Below, in pieces: positions 8,936 to 18,010 of a stretch of DNA of 41,677 nt. Numbering within the stretch: the stretch's first letter is position 1; every line of letters starts with the position of its first letter. Source of the DNA: an uncultured Allomuricauda sp. Its GTDB lineage: Bacteria > Bacteroidota > Bacteroidia > Flavobacteriales > Flavobacteriaceae. The notes beneath the pieces are model-generated. The model was not told where the DNA came from. It saw only the letters and a list, made by a program, of their open reading frames with translations, and ran no database searches. A program made the translations under genes and the position numbers. The DNA is taken from the NCBI RefSeq assembly GCF_937884665.1, contig NZ_CAKZYF010000001.1:1-41677 (forward strand), written 5' to 3'.

Positions 8936-10078
8936 ATGAAGCTTTTAAAAAAAATTTTACTGGCGCTGGATTTTGGTAAGTCTTCAGAGAATGTTGTCGG
9001 AAGCGCCATTGAGTTGGCCAAGGTTTTCCAATCTACCATCATTCCGCTGCATGTGCTTCCTGACGATATTACCAATGAAAAGGTCAGCACGCTGCTCAAG
9101 GAAACCGCGGAGGCCAAATTATCCGAGGTTACACAAAAGATTTTGAATGAAGGGGTGGCGGTCAAGGCGCCTTTGACATTGTCCGGTACTCCTTACGAAG
9201 TTATTTCACGAACGGCGGCAAATGCGGATGTAAACCTGATTTTAATAGGATCGGGCGAAACCCAGAAAGGAGATGTTTTTAGGCTGGGTACCACTGCCGA
9301 AAGGGTCATACAAAAAAGTGAGAAACCTGTCTTCATCATCAAAGAAGAGATACTACTCAATGTTCATCATATTCTGTGTCCCGTGGATTTTTCAGAAGCC
9401 TCCAAACGCGCCCTTCACAATGCCATTACCATAGCCAGAAAGTTTAAATCGGAACTGACCATTCTCAACGTATGTGAGGTACCCAAATCGTCCTGGTTTC
9501 CTTCAGGCAGTTTTATGGAACTGGAAAATGACTTACGGTGCAAAGAGGACAAAGAACAGTTTGAGACCTTTTTGGAAGAATTCACCTTAACAGATATTAC
9601 CTGGACCAGGGAAATGCCCAAAGGAAGTCCTTCAGAAGAGATCCTTAGTGTTGCTTCTAGAAAAATGATTGACTTATTGATCATGGGCACTGCCGGGCGA
9701 AAAGGACTGAATCGAATGTTTATGGGCAGCGTAACAGAAAAGGTTATTCGAGAAGTGCCTTGTTCCTTTCTCACGCTGAAGTCCGAAGACGTTATCTCCC
9801 TACAGCTAGAGACGCATATCCGTGATATTGAAAAACTTCATAAAATGGCTATGGAACTTATGGAAGACGGCTTCTACGAGGAAGCCATCAGTTACTTCAG
9901 GGCTTGTCTCAATATCAACGAAATGCATGTACCTGCGCATCGAGGTTTGGCAAGGGTATATGAAAAACTGGATCAACCGGAAAAAGCGGCTATATATCGT
10001 GTGAATGCCAAGGACATCATGGATAAGATTTGGTATCAAAAAATCGAGGAAGAAGTGCGCAAGCTTCGAGGTAGCTGA
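8936..10078 (+). CDS. tandem UspA protein with C-terminal TPR-like tail
   Basis: 380 residues: first Usp domain about 1-135 with a weakened nucleotide motif (GSGETQKGDVFRLGTTAE), second Usp domain about 138-285 with a good motif (MGTAGRKGLNRMFMGS), then about 95 residues of helical repeat type. The tail contains AMELMEDGFYEEAISYFRAC and AHRGLARVYEKLDQPEKAAI, which fit two TPR units. TPRs bind partner proteins, so the fusion may link a stress sensor to another complex. The next gene, V-ATPase subunit A, starts 12 nt downstream, making the ATPase a natural candidate partner. Cytoplasmic. Confidence 0.9.
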   Translation: MKLLKKILLALDFGKSSENVVGSAIELAKVFQSTIIPLHVLPDDITNEKVSTLLKETAEAKLSEVTQKILNEGVAVKAPLTLSGTPYEVISRTAANADVNLILIGSGETQKGDVFRLGTTAERVIQKSEKPVFIIKEEILLNVHHILCPVDFSEASKRALHNAITIARKFKSELTILNVCEVPKSSWFPSGSFMELENDLRCKEDKEQFETFLEEFTLTDITWTREMPKGSPSEEILSVASRKMIDLLIMGTAGRKGLNRMFMGSVTEKVIREVPCSFLTLKSEDVISLQLETHIRDIEKLHKMAMELMEDGFYEEAISYFRACLNINEMHVPAHRGLARVYEKLDQPEKAAIYRVNAKDIMDKIWYQKIEEEVRKLRGS

Positions 10079-10090
10079 AAAAATACAAGA

Positions 10091-11839
10091 ATGATACAAA
10101 AAGCGAATGGAAAGGTAATCAGTGTCAACGAATCGCTGGTTGGTGCACAAATAATCGATGGTGCCGTCATGAACGGGGAGGTTGCTTACGTTAAAATTGA
10201 GGATGGGAAACGCCTAAAAGCGGAGGTCATCGATGTAAAAAGTGGTGGTTTGGTTTTTTTACAGGTGTTTGAAGACACCCAATGGATGCAAGTTGGTGAC
10301 AAGGTTGCCTTTACGGGGCTTCCTCTGTCAGTAAAATTGGGTCCTGGAATTTTAGGTTCTGTTACGGACGGGCTACAAAATCCATTGTATGAACTTGGAA
10401 AAATGGATTGGTTTATGGAACGGGGTCTCGAAGTGGACCCTTTGGATACCCGGAAAAAATGGCATTTCACTCCAAAAGTGGAACCCGGGGATACGGTTAC
10501 CGCAGGTTCAGTCCTGGGAAGTGTTCCTGAAAAACTATTTGAACATAAGATTTTCGTCCCTTTTTCCTTAGAAGGAGAACATATTGTATTGGATATAGTG
10601 AAAGAAGGAAACTACACCATCGAAGAACCCATAGTGACCATTAAGGATAAATCTGGGAGGACCGAACAGTTAAAAATGGTGTTTGACTGGCCCGTAAAAA
10701 AAGCGATGCCATTTTATAAACGTGCCGTACCTACCAAGTCAATGCCCACGGGGATTCGAATACTTGATTCTCTCTTTCCGATTGCCTATGGAGGAACAGC
10801 TTGTTGTCCAGGCCCTTTTGGAGCAGGAAAAACCGTTTTACAGCACAGTTTGGCCAAACACTCACAAGCAGATGTGGTCATTATGGCCGCTTGTGGCGAA
10901 CGCGCTGGTGAGGCAGTTGAGGTTTTCAAGGATTTTCCTGAACTGATTGACCCAAGAACGGGAAAATCACTGATGGACCGCACATATATAGTAGGCAATA
11001 CCTCTTCTATGCCCGTGGCAGCCCGGGAAGCTTCGGTTTATATGGCCACAACGGTGGGGGAGTACTATCGAAAGCAGGGGTTGAACGTTTTGATTTTGGC
11101 GGATTCCACCTCGCGCTGGGCGCAGGCACTTCGCGAGACCTCAGGTAGAAAAGAGGAAATCCCGGGTCCAGAGGCGTTTCCCATGTATATTTCCACTTTA
11201 ATTTCCGCATTTTACGATCGCGCCGGTGTTGAACTGCTGCCAGATAACAGTTCAGGTTCTTTAAGTATTATTGGCACGGTTTCTCCCGCCGGGGGTAATT
11301 TTGATGAACCGGTGACGCAAGCGACCCTTTTAAGTACCGGTGCGTTTTGGGGACTTTCCCGAAACTTATCAGATGCACGAAAATATCCAGCCATAGACCG
11401 CATTGACAGTACTTCTAAATATCCTTCATTATTGGAGGTAGAAGAGGTTGCTTATTTGCTTGAATTGCTTCGGGATGGCAAGGCCATTGCTTCAAATATT
11501 ATCCTAATGGGAGAGAAAGGAATTCCCGACGAAATTTATATACGCTACCAAAAAGCGGAATTGGTGGATACCGTTTTTTTACAGCAAAACAGTTTTCATG
11601 AAGTGGATGGTGTCACAAAACCGGAACGACTCCGCCAAATGTTCGATATTGTGAAAGAAATCATAGAGGCTCCCATAGTGCTTCACGGAAAGGAAAAAAT
11701 CCGATCACACTTTAACTTTTTGCGGCAAGCCTTTTTGGATTGGAACTATTTGAGCATGAATTCCGAAAGTTATGAAAACCAAAAATCCAAATTGTTGAAA
11801 ATGAATAAAATGATGGATTATGCTCCTGAAAACGTATGA
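10091..11839 (+). CDS. ntpA: V-type ATP synthase subunit A (catalytic)
   Basis: 582 residues, the usual length. The P-loop GPFGAGKT is at about residues 241-248, followed by ACGERAGEAVEVF and the ADSTSRWAQALRE segment typical of catalytic subunits. The V/A-type insertion region is present between the N-terminal barrel and the P-loop. It forms the alternating A3B3 head and hydrolyses or makes ATP. Second gene of the operon, 12 nt after the Usp-TPR gene, overlapping subunit B by 20 nt. In many Bacteroidota I recall E and DUF2764 preceding A; here A and B come first. Confidence 0.97.
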   Translation: MIQKANGKVISVNESLVGAQIIDGAVMNGEVAYVKIEDGKRLKAEVIDVKSGGLVFLQVFEDTQWMQVGDKVAFTGLPLSVKLGPGILGSVTDGLQNPLYELGKMDWFMERGLEVDPLDTRKKWHFTPKVEPGDTVTAGSVLGSVPEKLFEHKIFVPFSLEGEHIVLDIVKEGNYTIEEPIVTIKDKSGRTEQLKMVFDWPVKKAMPFYKRAVPTKSMPTGIRILDSLFPIAYGGTACCPGPFGAGKTVLQHSLAKHSQADVVIMAACGERAGEAVEVFKDFPELIDPRTGKSLMDRTYIVGNTSSMPVAAREASVYMATTVGEYYRKQGLNVLILADSTSRWAQALRETSGRKEEIPGPEAFPMYISTLISAFYDRAGVELLPDNSSGSLSIIGTVSPAGGNFDEPVTQATLLSTGAFWGLSRNLSDARKYPAIDRIDSTSKYPSLLEVEEVAYLLELLRDGKAIASNIILMGEKGIPDEIYIRYQKAELVDTVFLQQNSFHEVDGVTKPERLRQMFDIVKEIIEAPIVLHGKEKIRSHFNFLRQAFLDWNYLSMNSESYENQKSKLLKMNKMMDYAPENV

Positions 11840-13151
11840 GAACATAGACAGTATTGGCCGTGCCATTCTCACCATAAAAGCAGATGGCGTACACAACAAG
11901 GAACTTGCTGAGGTGATTTATCCCAACGGACAAAGGGCCTTTGCCCAGGTCATTGCCTTAGAAGGTGACCAGGTGACCCTGCAGTTGTTTGGAGGAGGAT
12001 TTGGAGTGTCCACTAATTGTAAGATTCGTTTTTTAGGAAAACCTATGCAGGTAGGATTTTCAGATGACATGTTGGGAAGGATTTATTCGGGAAATGGACA
12101 ACCAGTGGATGGCGGTCCGGAATTGTTATCCGATATGATACGTGTTGCGGGACCGTCCATAAATCCTGTAAAACGTTTGATCCCTAAAGAAATGATACGC
12201 ACGGGAGTCCCCATGATCGATGTATTCAACACCTTGGTACGCTCCCAAAAGATCCCCATTTTCGCTAAAGCAGGTGAACCTTACAATAGACTACTGGCCA
12301 ATATTGCCACGCAAACTGATGCAGACATCATAATAATTGGGGGGGTTGGACTTAAATATGATGAGTATCATTACTTCAAACAGCGTATTGAAGATGCTGG
12401 AAGTCAAAATAGGACCATTATGTTCATTCACACACACCGTGAAGCTATTGTAGAGGGTTTGATGGTTCCCGATTTGGCATTGGCGGTTGCGGAACGGTTT
12501 GCACTTCAAGGTAAAAATGTGTTTGTGCTTTTGTCCGATATGACGCAGTGGTCCGATTATTTGCGACAAGTGGCCAATGCCCAAGATCAGATTCCTGCAA
12601 ATCAAGGGTATCCTGGTGATTTGTATTCCCAACTGGCCAGTCGATATGAAAAGGCAGCGGATATCGAAGGGGCCGGAAGCCTTACCATATTGGGAGTGAC
12701 CACCATGGACGACGTTACCCATCCAGTTCCTGACAATACGGGTTACATCACCGAGGGCCAGTTTTACATGAAAGACGGCTATTTAGAACTGTTTGGGTCT
12801 CTGAGCCGTCTGAAACAACAGGTCAATGACAGAACACGGGCAGACCACCGGAGCATTATGAACGCTATGGCCCGTTTGCTGTCTGAGGCGGAAGAACGGG
12901 TAAAGGCACAAAAATTTGGATCGGTCAAAGATGATTATTCCCTTCGGCTCCTGGAATATCGTAAAACTTTTCAAAAAGAACTGATGGACCCCTTTAAGTA
13001 CCTTGAACTTGAAGATGCGTTGGACCTTTGTTGGAATATTTTAGCGAGGCACTTTCGCAAGGAGGAAGTGGGTTTGTCCTCAAAGCTATTGGATGTGTAC
13101 TGGCCTGAAAGTACGATTCTTAAAATCGTTCAAGACACATCCCATGAGTGA
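11820..13151 (+). CDS. ntpB: V-type ATP synthase subunit B
   Basis: 443 residues. Non-catalytic partner of subunit A: it has the common fold but no Walker A glycine-rich loop (FAKAGEPYNRLLANIA stands at that place). Family landmarks include SDMTQWSDYLRQV, GYPGDLYSQLASRYEKA, and TGYITEGQ. The start at 11820 lies inside the end of subunit A, with a 20-nt overlap, and gives the expected N-terminus (LKTYENIDSIGRAIL). Its last 8 nt overlap the start of subunit E. Confidence 0.97.
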   Translation: MLLKTYENIDSIGRAILTIKADGVHNKELAEVIYPNGQRAFAQVIALEGDQVTLQLFGGGFGVSTNCKIRFLGKPMQVGFSDDMLGRIYSGNGQPVDGGPELLSDMIRVAGPSINPVKRLIPKEMIRTGVPMIDVFNTLVRSQKIPIFAKAGEPYNRLLANIATQTDADIIIIGGVGLKYDEYHYFKQRIEDAGSQNRTIMFIHTHREAIVEGLMVPDLALAVAERFALQGKNVFVLLSDMTQWSDYLRQVANAQDQIPANQGYPGDLYSQLASRYEKAADIEGAGSLTILGVTTMDDVTHPVPDNTGYITEGQFYMKDGYLELFGSLSRLKQQVNDRTRADHRSIMNAMARLLSEAEERVKAQKFGSVKDDYSLRLLEYRKTFQKELMDPFKYLELEDALDLCWNILARHFRKEEVGLSSKLLDVYWPESTILKIVQDTSHE

Positions 13152-13743
13152 AAGGAGTTTGGACCAATTGATAAATACCTTAAAATCCGAAGCCATTGAA
13201 GCAGCTGATAAACAGGCTTTGGAGATTTTGGAAACCGCTCAGAATCAGGCTCGAATGCTTATAGAAGCGGCAAAGGAAAAATCTGAACGTTTGGTTCAGA
13301 ATGCTAAAGAAGAAGCGCAGGGTATTCGGAAAAAGGGAGAAAGTGCACTTCAACAAGCAGCTCGGGACCTCAGCATATCTGTCCGCTATGACGTATTGAA
13401 GCTTTTGGGAAAGGTGTTGGAAAGTGAGGTGGAAACCGCTTTTTCCCCACACCTCATAGAAGCTGTAATTCTAAAGGTCGCCGAAAATGTAGGCAGCGGG
13501 TCCATCCTAAAACTTCCTTCGGATTTGGAAGAACATTTGGCTCTTGGAATACAAAAGCGTCTACAAACCTCCGGTCCAATTACAAGCATCATAAAGGATA
13601 CTGGTTTACTTAAAGGTTTTTCAATAGCCAATACCGATAAAGGATGGAGTTATACTATTTCTCCAGAGGCGGTTTCCGAACTGCTTTATGAACGGATTAC
13701 ACCCAAATGGATACAGATTCTTGAAAATAAATCGGATATATGA
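13144..13743 (+). CDS. ntpE: V-type ATP synthase subunit E (peripheral stalk)
   Basis: 199 residues. The N-terminal half is a long charged helix (ALEILETAQNQARMLIEAAK and following) and the C-terminal half a small globular domain, the normal layout of subunit E, which ties the A3B3 head to subunit I. The ATG at 13144 overlaps the subunit B stop in ATGAGTGA; an upstream ATG at 13093 would lie deep inside subunit B and is unlikely. No separate subunit G/H partner helix is found in the operon. Confidence 0.88.
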   Translation: MSERSLDQLINTLKSEAIEAADKQALEILETAQNQARMLIEAAKEKSERLVQNAKEEAQGIRKKGESALQQAARDLSISVRYDVLKLLGKVLESEVETAFSPHLIEAVILKVAENVGSGSILKLPSDLEEHLALGIQKRLQTSGPITSIIKDTGLLKGFSIANTDKGWSYTISPEAVSELLYERITPKWIQILENKSDI

Positions 13744-14318
13744 TTGCGGGCGATTTGGAATATGTGATGACCAGTCTGCCCCATCTATTCCTTAAAGACA
13801 CGGATAGGGAACGTAGCCGTGTAATTTCCATTTTTCAAAGGTATGCGGGATCGGAAGAAAAAAAAGAGAACATTATAACGCTATTTGAAGAAGAAATGGA
13901 CAAGTTTCTGAGTGCTAAAGAATCCGAAACACTACAACAAATCCGTCTTCAAACTGTACATCAACCTATTTTCCAAAAAAGTAAAATCGATGTACTGAGG
14001 CGGTTTTCAATCTATTGTTCTAGGTTAAAAAAGGATTTGTACCAACTTAGAACAGCGCGTAAAAGTGGAAAAGAGATAGCTACAACCCTTGAGTCAATAA
14101 AAGACCTTGAGCCGGGTACTCCTTTAGAAGAAGAAATCCAACTCATCCAATGGCAATGGGACAAGCTGGAAGAACTTATGATAGGACACTATACTGATTT
14201 TGAAGCAGTGATTCTTTTCAAGCTAAAGTTATGTGTGTTGCTTCGCTGGTGGACTTTTGATGAGCAAAAGGGTTTTGAAAGATTTTTAAACCTAACCGAA
14301 CCAGGTCATGGCAGATAG
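13740..14318 (+). CDS. DUF2764 family V-ATPase-associated protein
   Basis: 192 residues, mostly helical, beginning MIAGDLEYVMTSLPHLFLKD and ending with a DFEAVILFKLKLCVLLRWW helix. DUF2764 proteins are found in V-ATPase operons of Bacteroidota and Chlamydiae at the place where other bacteria have subunit C (NtpC, the d/AC39 rotor cap). It is therefore thought to be the counterpart of C, though I cannot show this from sequence. Its start overlaps the subunit E stop as ATGA and its end overlaps subunit D by 11 nt, so translation is tightly coupled. Confidence 0.82.
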   Translation: MIAGDLEYVMTSLPHLFLKDTDRERSRVISIFQRYAGSEEKKENIITLFEEEMDKFLSAKESETLQQIRLQTVHQPIFQKSKIDVLRRFSIYCSRLKKDLYQLRTARKSGKEIATTLESIKDLEPGTPLEEEIQLIQWQWDKLEELMIGHYTDFEAVILFKLKLCVLLRWWTFDEQKGFERFLNLTEPGHGR

Positions 14319-14919
14319 AATCTTGATGAACAAGAATACACTTGCAGCCTTTAAAGCAGAGCTTAAAGGGTATCAGACGGCCTTTCCCGTTTTTGAAATG
14401 AAAGAGCAACAATTGAAGGAAATGGTGCAAGTGACAGAAAACCACATAGCCCGGTTAAACGCTTCCATTTCAGAAACTGAATTGAAGACAAGGGCCTGGG
14501 TCTCCGTTATGGCAGAAGAGACCGTTGACCTGTCCCAAATGGTACAAGAGGAAGAGATAATTACAGAAAAACGGGAAATTGCCGGGGTCTCTATTGACGT
14601 CTTTCAGGAAGTTTCTTTTTCAGATAAGAAGGTGGACCTGCTCAATACCCCCCTTTGGATAGATGCTGCCTTAGAAGTAATACAAGATCAAAAAATCCAT
14701 AGGATTCTTTTGAAAATGGAAGAAAATAATTTAACGATACTGAGCAGAGAACTGAGCGAGGCCAGGAGAATGAAAAATGCACTTAAGGAAGTATTCATTC
14801 CTGATACAAAAGAAAACATACGGAAAATCGAAATCTATTTAGGAGATGTGGAACGATTGGCAATTGGTTGTGCCAAGTTGGTGAAGAAAAAGAAAGAATC
14901 GAAAAAAGCTGTGGCATGA
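14308..14919 (+). CDS. ntpD: V-type ATP synthase subunit D (central rotor shaft)
   Basis: 203 residues with a helix-turn-helix coiled-coil layout: the N-terminal helix begins LMNKNTLAAFKAELKGYQ, and the C-terminal helix includes RRMKNALKEVFIPDTKENI, matching the conserved subunit D ends. The Lys-rich tail KKKKESKK follows. It turns inside the A3B3 head and passes torque to the membrane ring. It overlaps both neighbours (DUF2764 by 11 nt, subunit I by ATGA). No subunit F gene, its usual rotor partner, is present in this operon. Confidence 0.92.
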   Translation: MADRILMNKNTLAAFKAELKGYQTAFPVFEMKEQQLKEMVQVTENHIARLNASISETELKTRAWVSVMAEETVDLSQMVQEEEIITEKREIAGVSIDVFQEVSFSDKKVDLLNTPLWIDAALEVIQDQKIHRILLKMEENNLTILSRELSEARRMKNALKEVFIPDTKENIRKIEIYLGDVERLAIGCAKLVKKKKESKKAVA

Positions 14920-16754
14920 TCGTTCCTATGCGCGAAGTTTTGCTTTTCAGCTCAGTACGTTCTGTGGATGAAACCGTTTTGAAACTGGGGCAACTGGGCG
15001 TTATGGATATGCAAAAGGTAAATTTCTTTGAAGATGAAACAGTGGAGAGAAGTCAAGAAGCCCTTTACAGAACTGAAAAAGCCATTGAAACACTCAAAGA
15101 CTTCGCAAAAAGGAAAAATTACCAAAACAGCTATCAGCTATCCGAGATTAAAGATCCAAAACGATTGATAAGCCGTATTCTGAAAACCGGAACGATCAAG
15201 GAAAACTGTCTAAACCGGTTAAAACTTCTTGACCATCAACTACTCTGGTATAAAATATGGGGTAATGAATTGAAAGTCAATGATATTGCTTATCTGCGCA
15301 GTAGGGGAATTCATTTACGTCTTTATATTTTGGAAAAATCAGTGGTTAAGCGCCTCCGTAAAAAACACTTGGTTTTTGAACTTCCGGCACGAAAAGGGAA
15401 AATCCCAACTATTTTAATCTCCCGAAATCAAAACGAGAAATTGGATAAAGTTGCGTGGCGCTTACCTGAATTATCGCTAACACAAGTTAAAAAGCAAATC
15501 AAGAGAAAAAAAAGACAGCTGTCCGCTTTGAAGAACTATTTGGAAAATCAAGTGGGTAATTTGAAGTTTTTAGAGACGTATCATTTGTACCTAAAGGACC
15601 GCCTCCTTTTACAACAAGCGCGGGCCGGTAGTGGCGATATTGAAGGGAAACTCTGCTATTTCAAAGGTTTTTTACCTAAAGAAGCGGTCAAGGATTTTGT
15701 TCAAACAGCTGATGTTATGGGATGGGGCTATTGTATTTCTGAACCAGAGAAGCCAGAGGAGGTTCCCGTTTATATCAAAAATCCGAGGTGGATAAGCATC
15801 ATTGATCCGGTCTTGAAATTTATTGATATTGTGCCAGGTTATAAAGAAGTGGATGTTTCCATTTATTTTTTAGTAGCGTTTACTTTATTTTTTGGTATGC
15901 TGGTGGGTGATGCCGGCTATGGACTGCTTTTTCTTTTGGTTACGCTCTTGTTCCGCAAAAAGATTCCTTCCAAAACTCGGTTTCTACTGTATGTTTTAAG
16001 CGTTGCGACCCTAGTGTGGGGTGTTTTGAGCGGCACGTATTTTGGCGCTGAAGAAATTGCAGAATTACCCTTGCTCAAAGCATGGATTATTCCGGAGATG
16101 GCCAGTTTTGGAGAAGACAATATTGGTTTTATGATGCATTTCTCCTTTTTGGTTGGAGCAATACATCTTACCATCGCCCATGGCGTTCGGGGGGTGCAGT
16201 ATATGAACTCGTTAAAAGTTTTGGGCGAACTGGGCTGGATAGCCTTGGTTTGGTCTCTTTTCTTAGTAGCTGAGCAACTGGTCCTGGACCGGGAAATGCC
16301 CCAATGGGGTATGGGAATGTTGATTGGGGGAGCTGTCTTGGTATCACTTTTTTCTGTGGTCAGTAAAAATTTGCTTTCAAGTATTGGTATTTCATTGGCC
16401 AATTTGCCCTTGGGGCTGGTAAGCGGGTTTTCGGACATTGTTTCCTATGTACGTCTTTTTGCCGTGGGTATGGCCACTGCAGCTGTCGCGGCAAGTTTCA
16501 ACCACATGATTTTACCTAAAGGAATTTCAGAAATGGGATTTACCCAGCTTATTCTCGCTTCTCTTGCTCTGCTTTTAGGTCATGGTTTAAACATTGCCTT
16601 GGCCCTTATGGCCGTAATGGTGCATGGCATCCGTTTGAATATGTTGGAGTTTGCCGGCCATCTCGGGGTACAATTCTCCGGAGAAGCGTATAGACCCTTC
16701 AAACTGAATTTTCCCGAGAAACATAAAACGGTTTCAGATAAAATGGGTCTCTGA
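14916..16754 (+). CDS. ntpI: V-type ATP synthase subunit I (membrane stator)
   Basis: 612 residues from the ATG at 14916 that overlaps the subunit D stop (ATGA); a start at 14868 would overlap further and is less likely. Residues 1 to about 300 form the cytoplasmic arm with charged coiled segments. The rest has about seven membrane helices, including YFLVAFTLFFGMLVGDAGYG and the conserved helix SYVRLFAVGMATAAVA, whose Arg is the expected essential residue for ion flow against the K ring. It forms the ion half-channels. Confidence 0.95.
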   Translation: MIVPMREVLLFSSVRSVDETVLKLGQLGVMDMQKVNFFEDETVERSQEALYRTEKAIETLKDFAKRKNYQNSYQLSEIKDPKRLISRILKTGTIKENCLNRLKLLDHQLLWYKIWGNELKVNDIAYLRSRGIHLRLYILEKSVVKRLRKKHLVFELPARKGKIPTILISRNQNEKLDKVAWRLPELSLTQVKKQIKRKKRQLSALKNYLENQVGNLKFLETYHLYLKDRLLLQQARAGSGDIEGKLCYFKGFLPKEAVKDFVQTADVMGWGYCISEPEKPEEVPVYIKNPRWISIIDPVLKFIDIVPGYKEVDVSIYFLVAFTLFFGMLVGDAGYGLLFLLVTLLFRKKIPSKTRFLLYVLSVATLVWGVLSGTYFGAEEIAELPLLKAWIIPEMASFGEDNIGFMMHFSFLVGAIHLTIAHGVRGVQYMNSLKVLGELGWIALVWSLFLVAEQLVLDREMPQWGMGMLIGGAVLVSLFSVVSKNLLSSIGISLANLPLGLVSGFSDIVSYVRLFAVGMATAAVAASFNHMILPKGISEMGFTQLILASLALLLGHGLNIALALMAVMVHGIRLNMLEFAGHLGVQFSGEAYRPFKLNFPEKHKTVSDKMGL

Positions 16755-16790
16755 CAAAAAAAGCAAATACAAATAGTGAATATATTGGAT

Positions 16791-17249
16791 ATGATACAAT
16801 TAACAACCACTGTTACAGGACTTGGGGACATGGGGATGTCCTTGGGCATCACCTCCATTGGTTCTGCCATAGGAACCGGTATTGCCGGTATGGCCGCGAT
16901 CGGTGCTTGGAAGAAAATGATACTTAGTGGCCAGAAAGCGGCAACTGCCTTGCTCATTTTTGTAGGGGCTCCACTTTCTCAGGTCATTTATGGTATGATT
17001 CTAAAAAATGCCATTGCCGATGCCAACCTCGCCCCAAATTCTTATCTATGGCAAATCCTAATTGGCTTAGTCGCGGGAACTGCAATGGCAGGGTCGGCCA
17101 TTTTTCAGGGCAAGACAGGTGCAAGGGCCTGTGATGCGATTGCTTCTGGTGCGAATGATGCGGCAAAATACATCATGATCATCGGCATTGTGGAAACCGT
17201 GGCTCTTTTTGTGATGATTTTTACCATGACTGGTCTTCCGGCAGAATAA
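16791..17249 (+). CDS. ntpK: V-type ATP synthase subunit K (ion-binding ring)
   Basis: 152 residues from ATG 16791; a GTG at 16776 would add five. Four membrane helices form two hairpins with one conserved Glu, E135 in GIVETVALF on helix 4. Residues matching the Na+ ligands of Enterococcus hirae NtpK are all present: S63 (T64 there) and Q64 in APLSQVIYG, Q106 in SAIFQGK, and E135 (E139 there). This supports a Na+-coupled rotor, though the direction of pumping is not shown. The last gene of the operon, 36 nt after subunit I. Confidence 0.92.
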   Translation: MIQLTTTVTGLGDMGMSLGITSIGSAIGTGIAGMAAIGAWKKMILSGQKAATALLIFVGAPLSQVIYGMILKNAIADANLAPNSYLWQILIGLVAGTAMAGSAIFQGKTGARACDAIASGANDAAKYIMIIGIVETVALFVMIFTMTGLPAE

Positions 17250-17277
17250 TACATGGTGAAATGTCATGTTTTTTTTA
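17250..17277 (+). terminator. possible weak terminator after V-ATPase operon
   Basis: ACATG-N9-CATGT can pair as a 5-bp stem and is followed directly by a run of eight T. The stem is short and AT-rich, so it is only a weak candidate. It lies right after the ntpK stop and before the two-component genes. Confidence 0.35.
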
Positions 17278-17329
17278 AAGACCACCCTCTAATTTTAAAG
17301 TGCTAAATCAGTATTCGAAATCACACCCA

Positions 17330-18010
17330 ATGAAAATATTGGTTACAGAGGACAATGTTGAATTGCTGAAGGACATCAAGAGTTTTTTGGAGGAAGAGGG
17401 GAACATCTGTGAAATTGCCCCGGACCATAGGTCAGCATTTAACAAAATCGGTATTTTTCCGTACGATATTCTCGTAGTGGATATCACACTACCTGATGGA
17501 AATGGCCTGGATATCATAAAAGCGGTCAAACGCGAAAATATTGAGGCAGGTATCATCATTATTTCTGCCAAAAATGCTGTAGGCGATAAGGTGCACGGTC
17601 TTGAAATAGGAGCGGACGATTATTTGGTGAAACCTTTTTATTTAGCGGAGCTCAATGCTCGCATCAAGGCGCTATATCGTCGCAAGATGTACAATGGTGA
17701 AAGGGAAATCCGATTTAACGAATTCAAGATAAAACCGGACAGCTACGAGGTTTTTGTAAATGGACATCTTTTGAACCTCACCAAAAAGGAATTTGATATT
17801 ATTCATTTTTTTGTGGTAAACCGCCATCGGTTGCTCACCAAGGAGGCCATAGCGGAACATCTTTGGGGGGATGATATTGAAATGGCGGATTCCTACAAGT
17901 TCATCTATACCCATATTGCCAACCTTCGAAAGAAAATCACAGAAAAAAAGGGAGTGGATTACATTCAATCCATATATAGTGTGGGATACAAATTTACCGA
18001 CCGCGAATGA
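17330..18010 (+). CDS. OmpR/PhoB-type response regulator
   Basis: 226 residues from ATG 17330 (MKILVTEDNVELL); a start at 17300 would add ten residues not typical of the family. The receiver domain spans about 1-118 with acidic pocket E7/D8, phospho-acceptor D51, and K101 in YLVKPF. The C-terminal winged helix spans about 128-225 (LTKKEFDIIHFFV, then VDYIQSIYSVGYKF). It probably activates or represses transcription as a dimer after phosphorylation by the kinase that follows, whose start overlaps its stop (ATGA). Target not evident; the V-ATPase operon lies 80 nt upstream. Confidence 0.95.
   Translation: MKILVTEDNVELLKDIKSFLEEEGNICEIAPDHRSAFNKIGIFPYDILVVDITLPDGNGLDIIKAVKRENIEAGIIIISAKNAVGDKVHGLEIGADDYLVKPFYLAELNARIKALYRRKMYNGEREIRFNEFKIKPDSYEVFVNGHLLNLTKKEFDIIHFFVVNRHRLLTKEAIAEHLWGDDIEMADSYKFIYTHIANLRKKITEKKGVDYIQSIYSVGYKFTDRE

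Noticed and set aside
15917..16438. 173-residue minus-strand frame
   Set aside because: Lies antisense to the membrane part of V-ATPase subunit I, which has the expected helices and overlaps.
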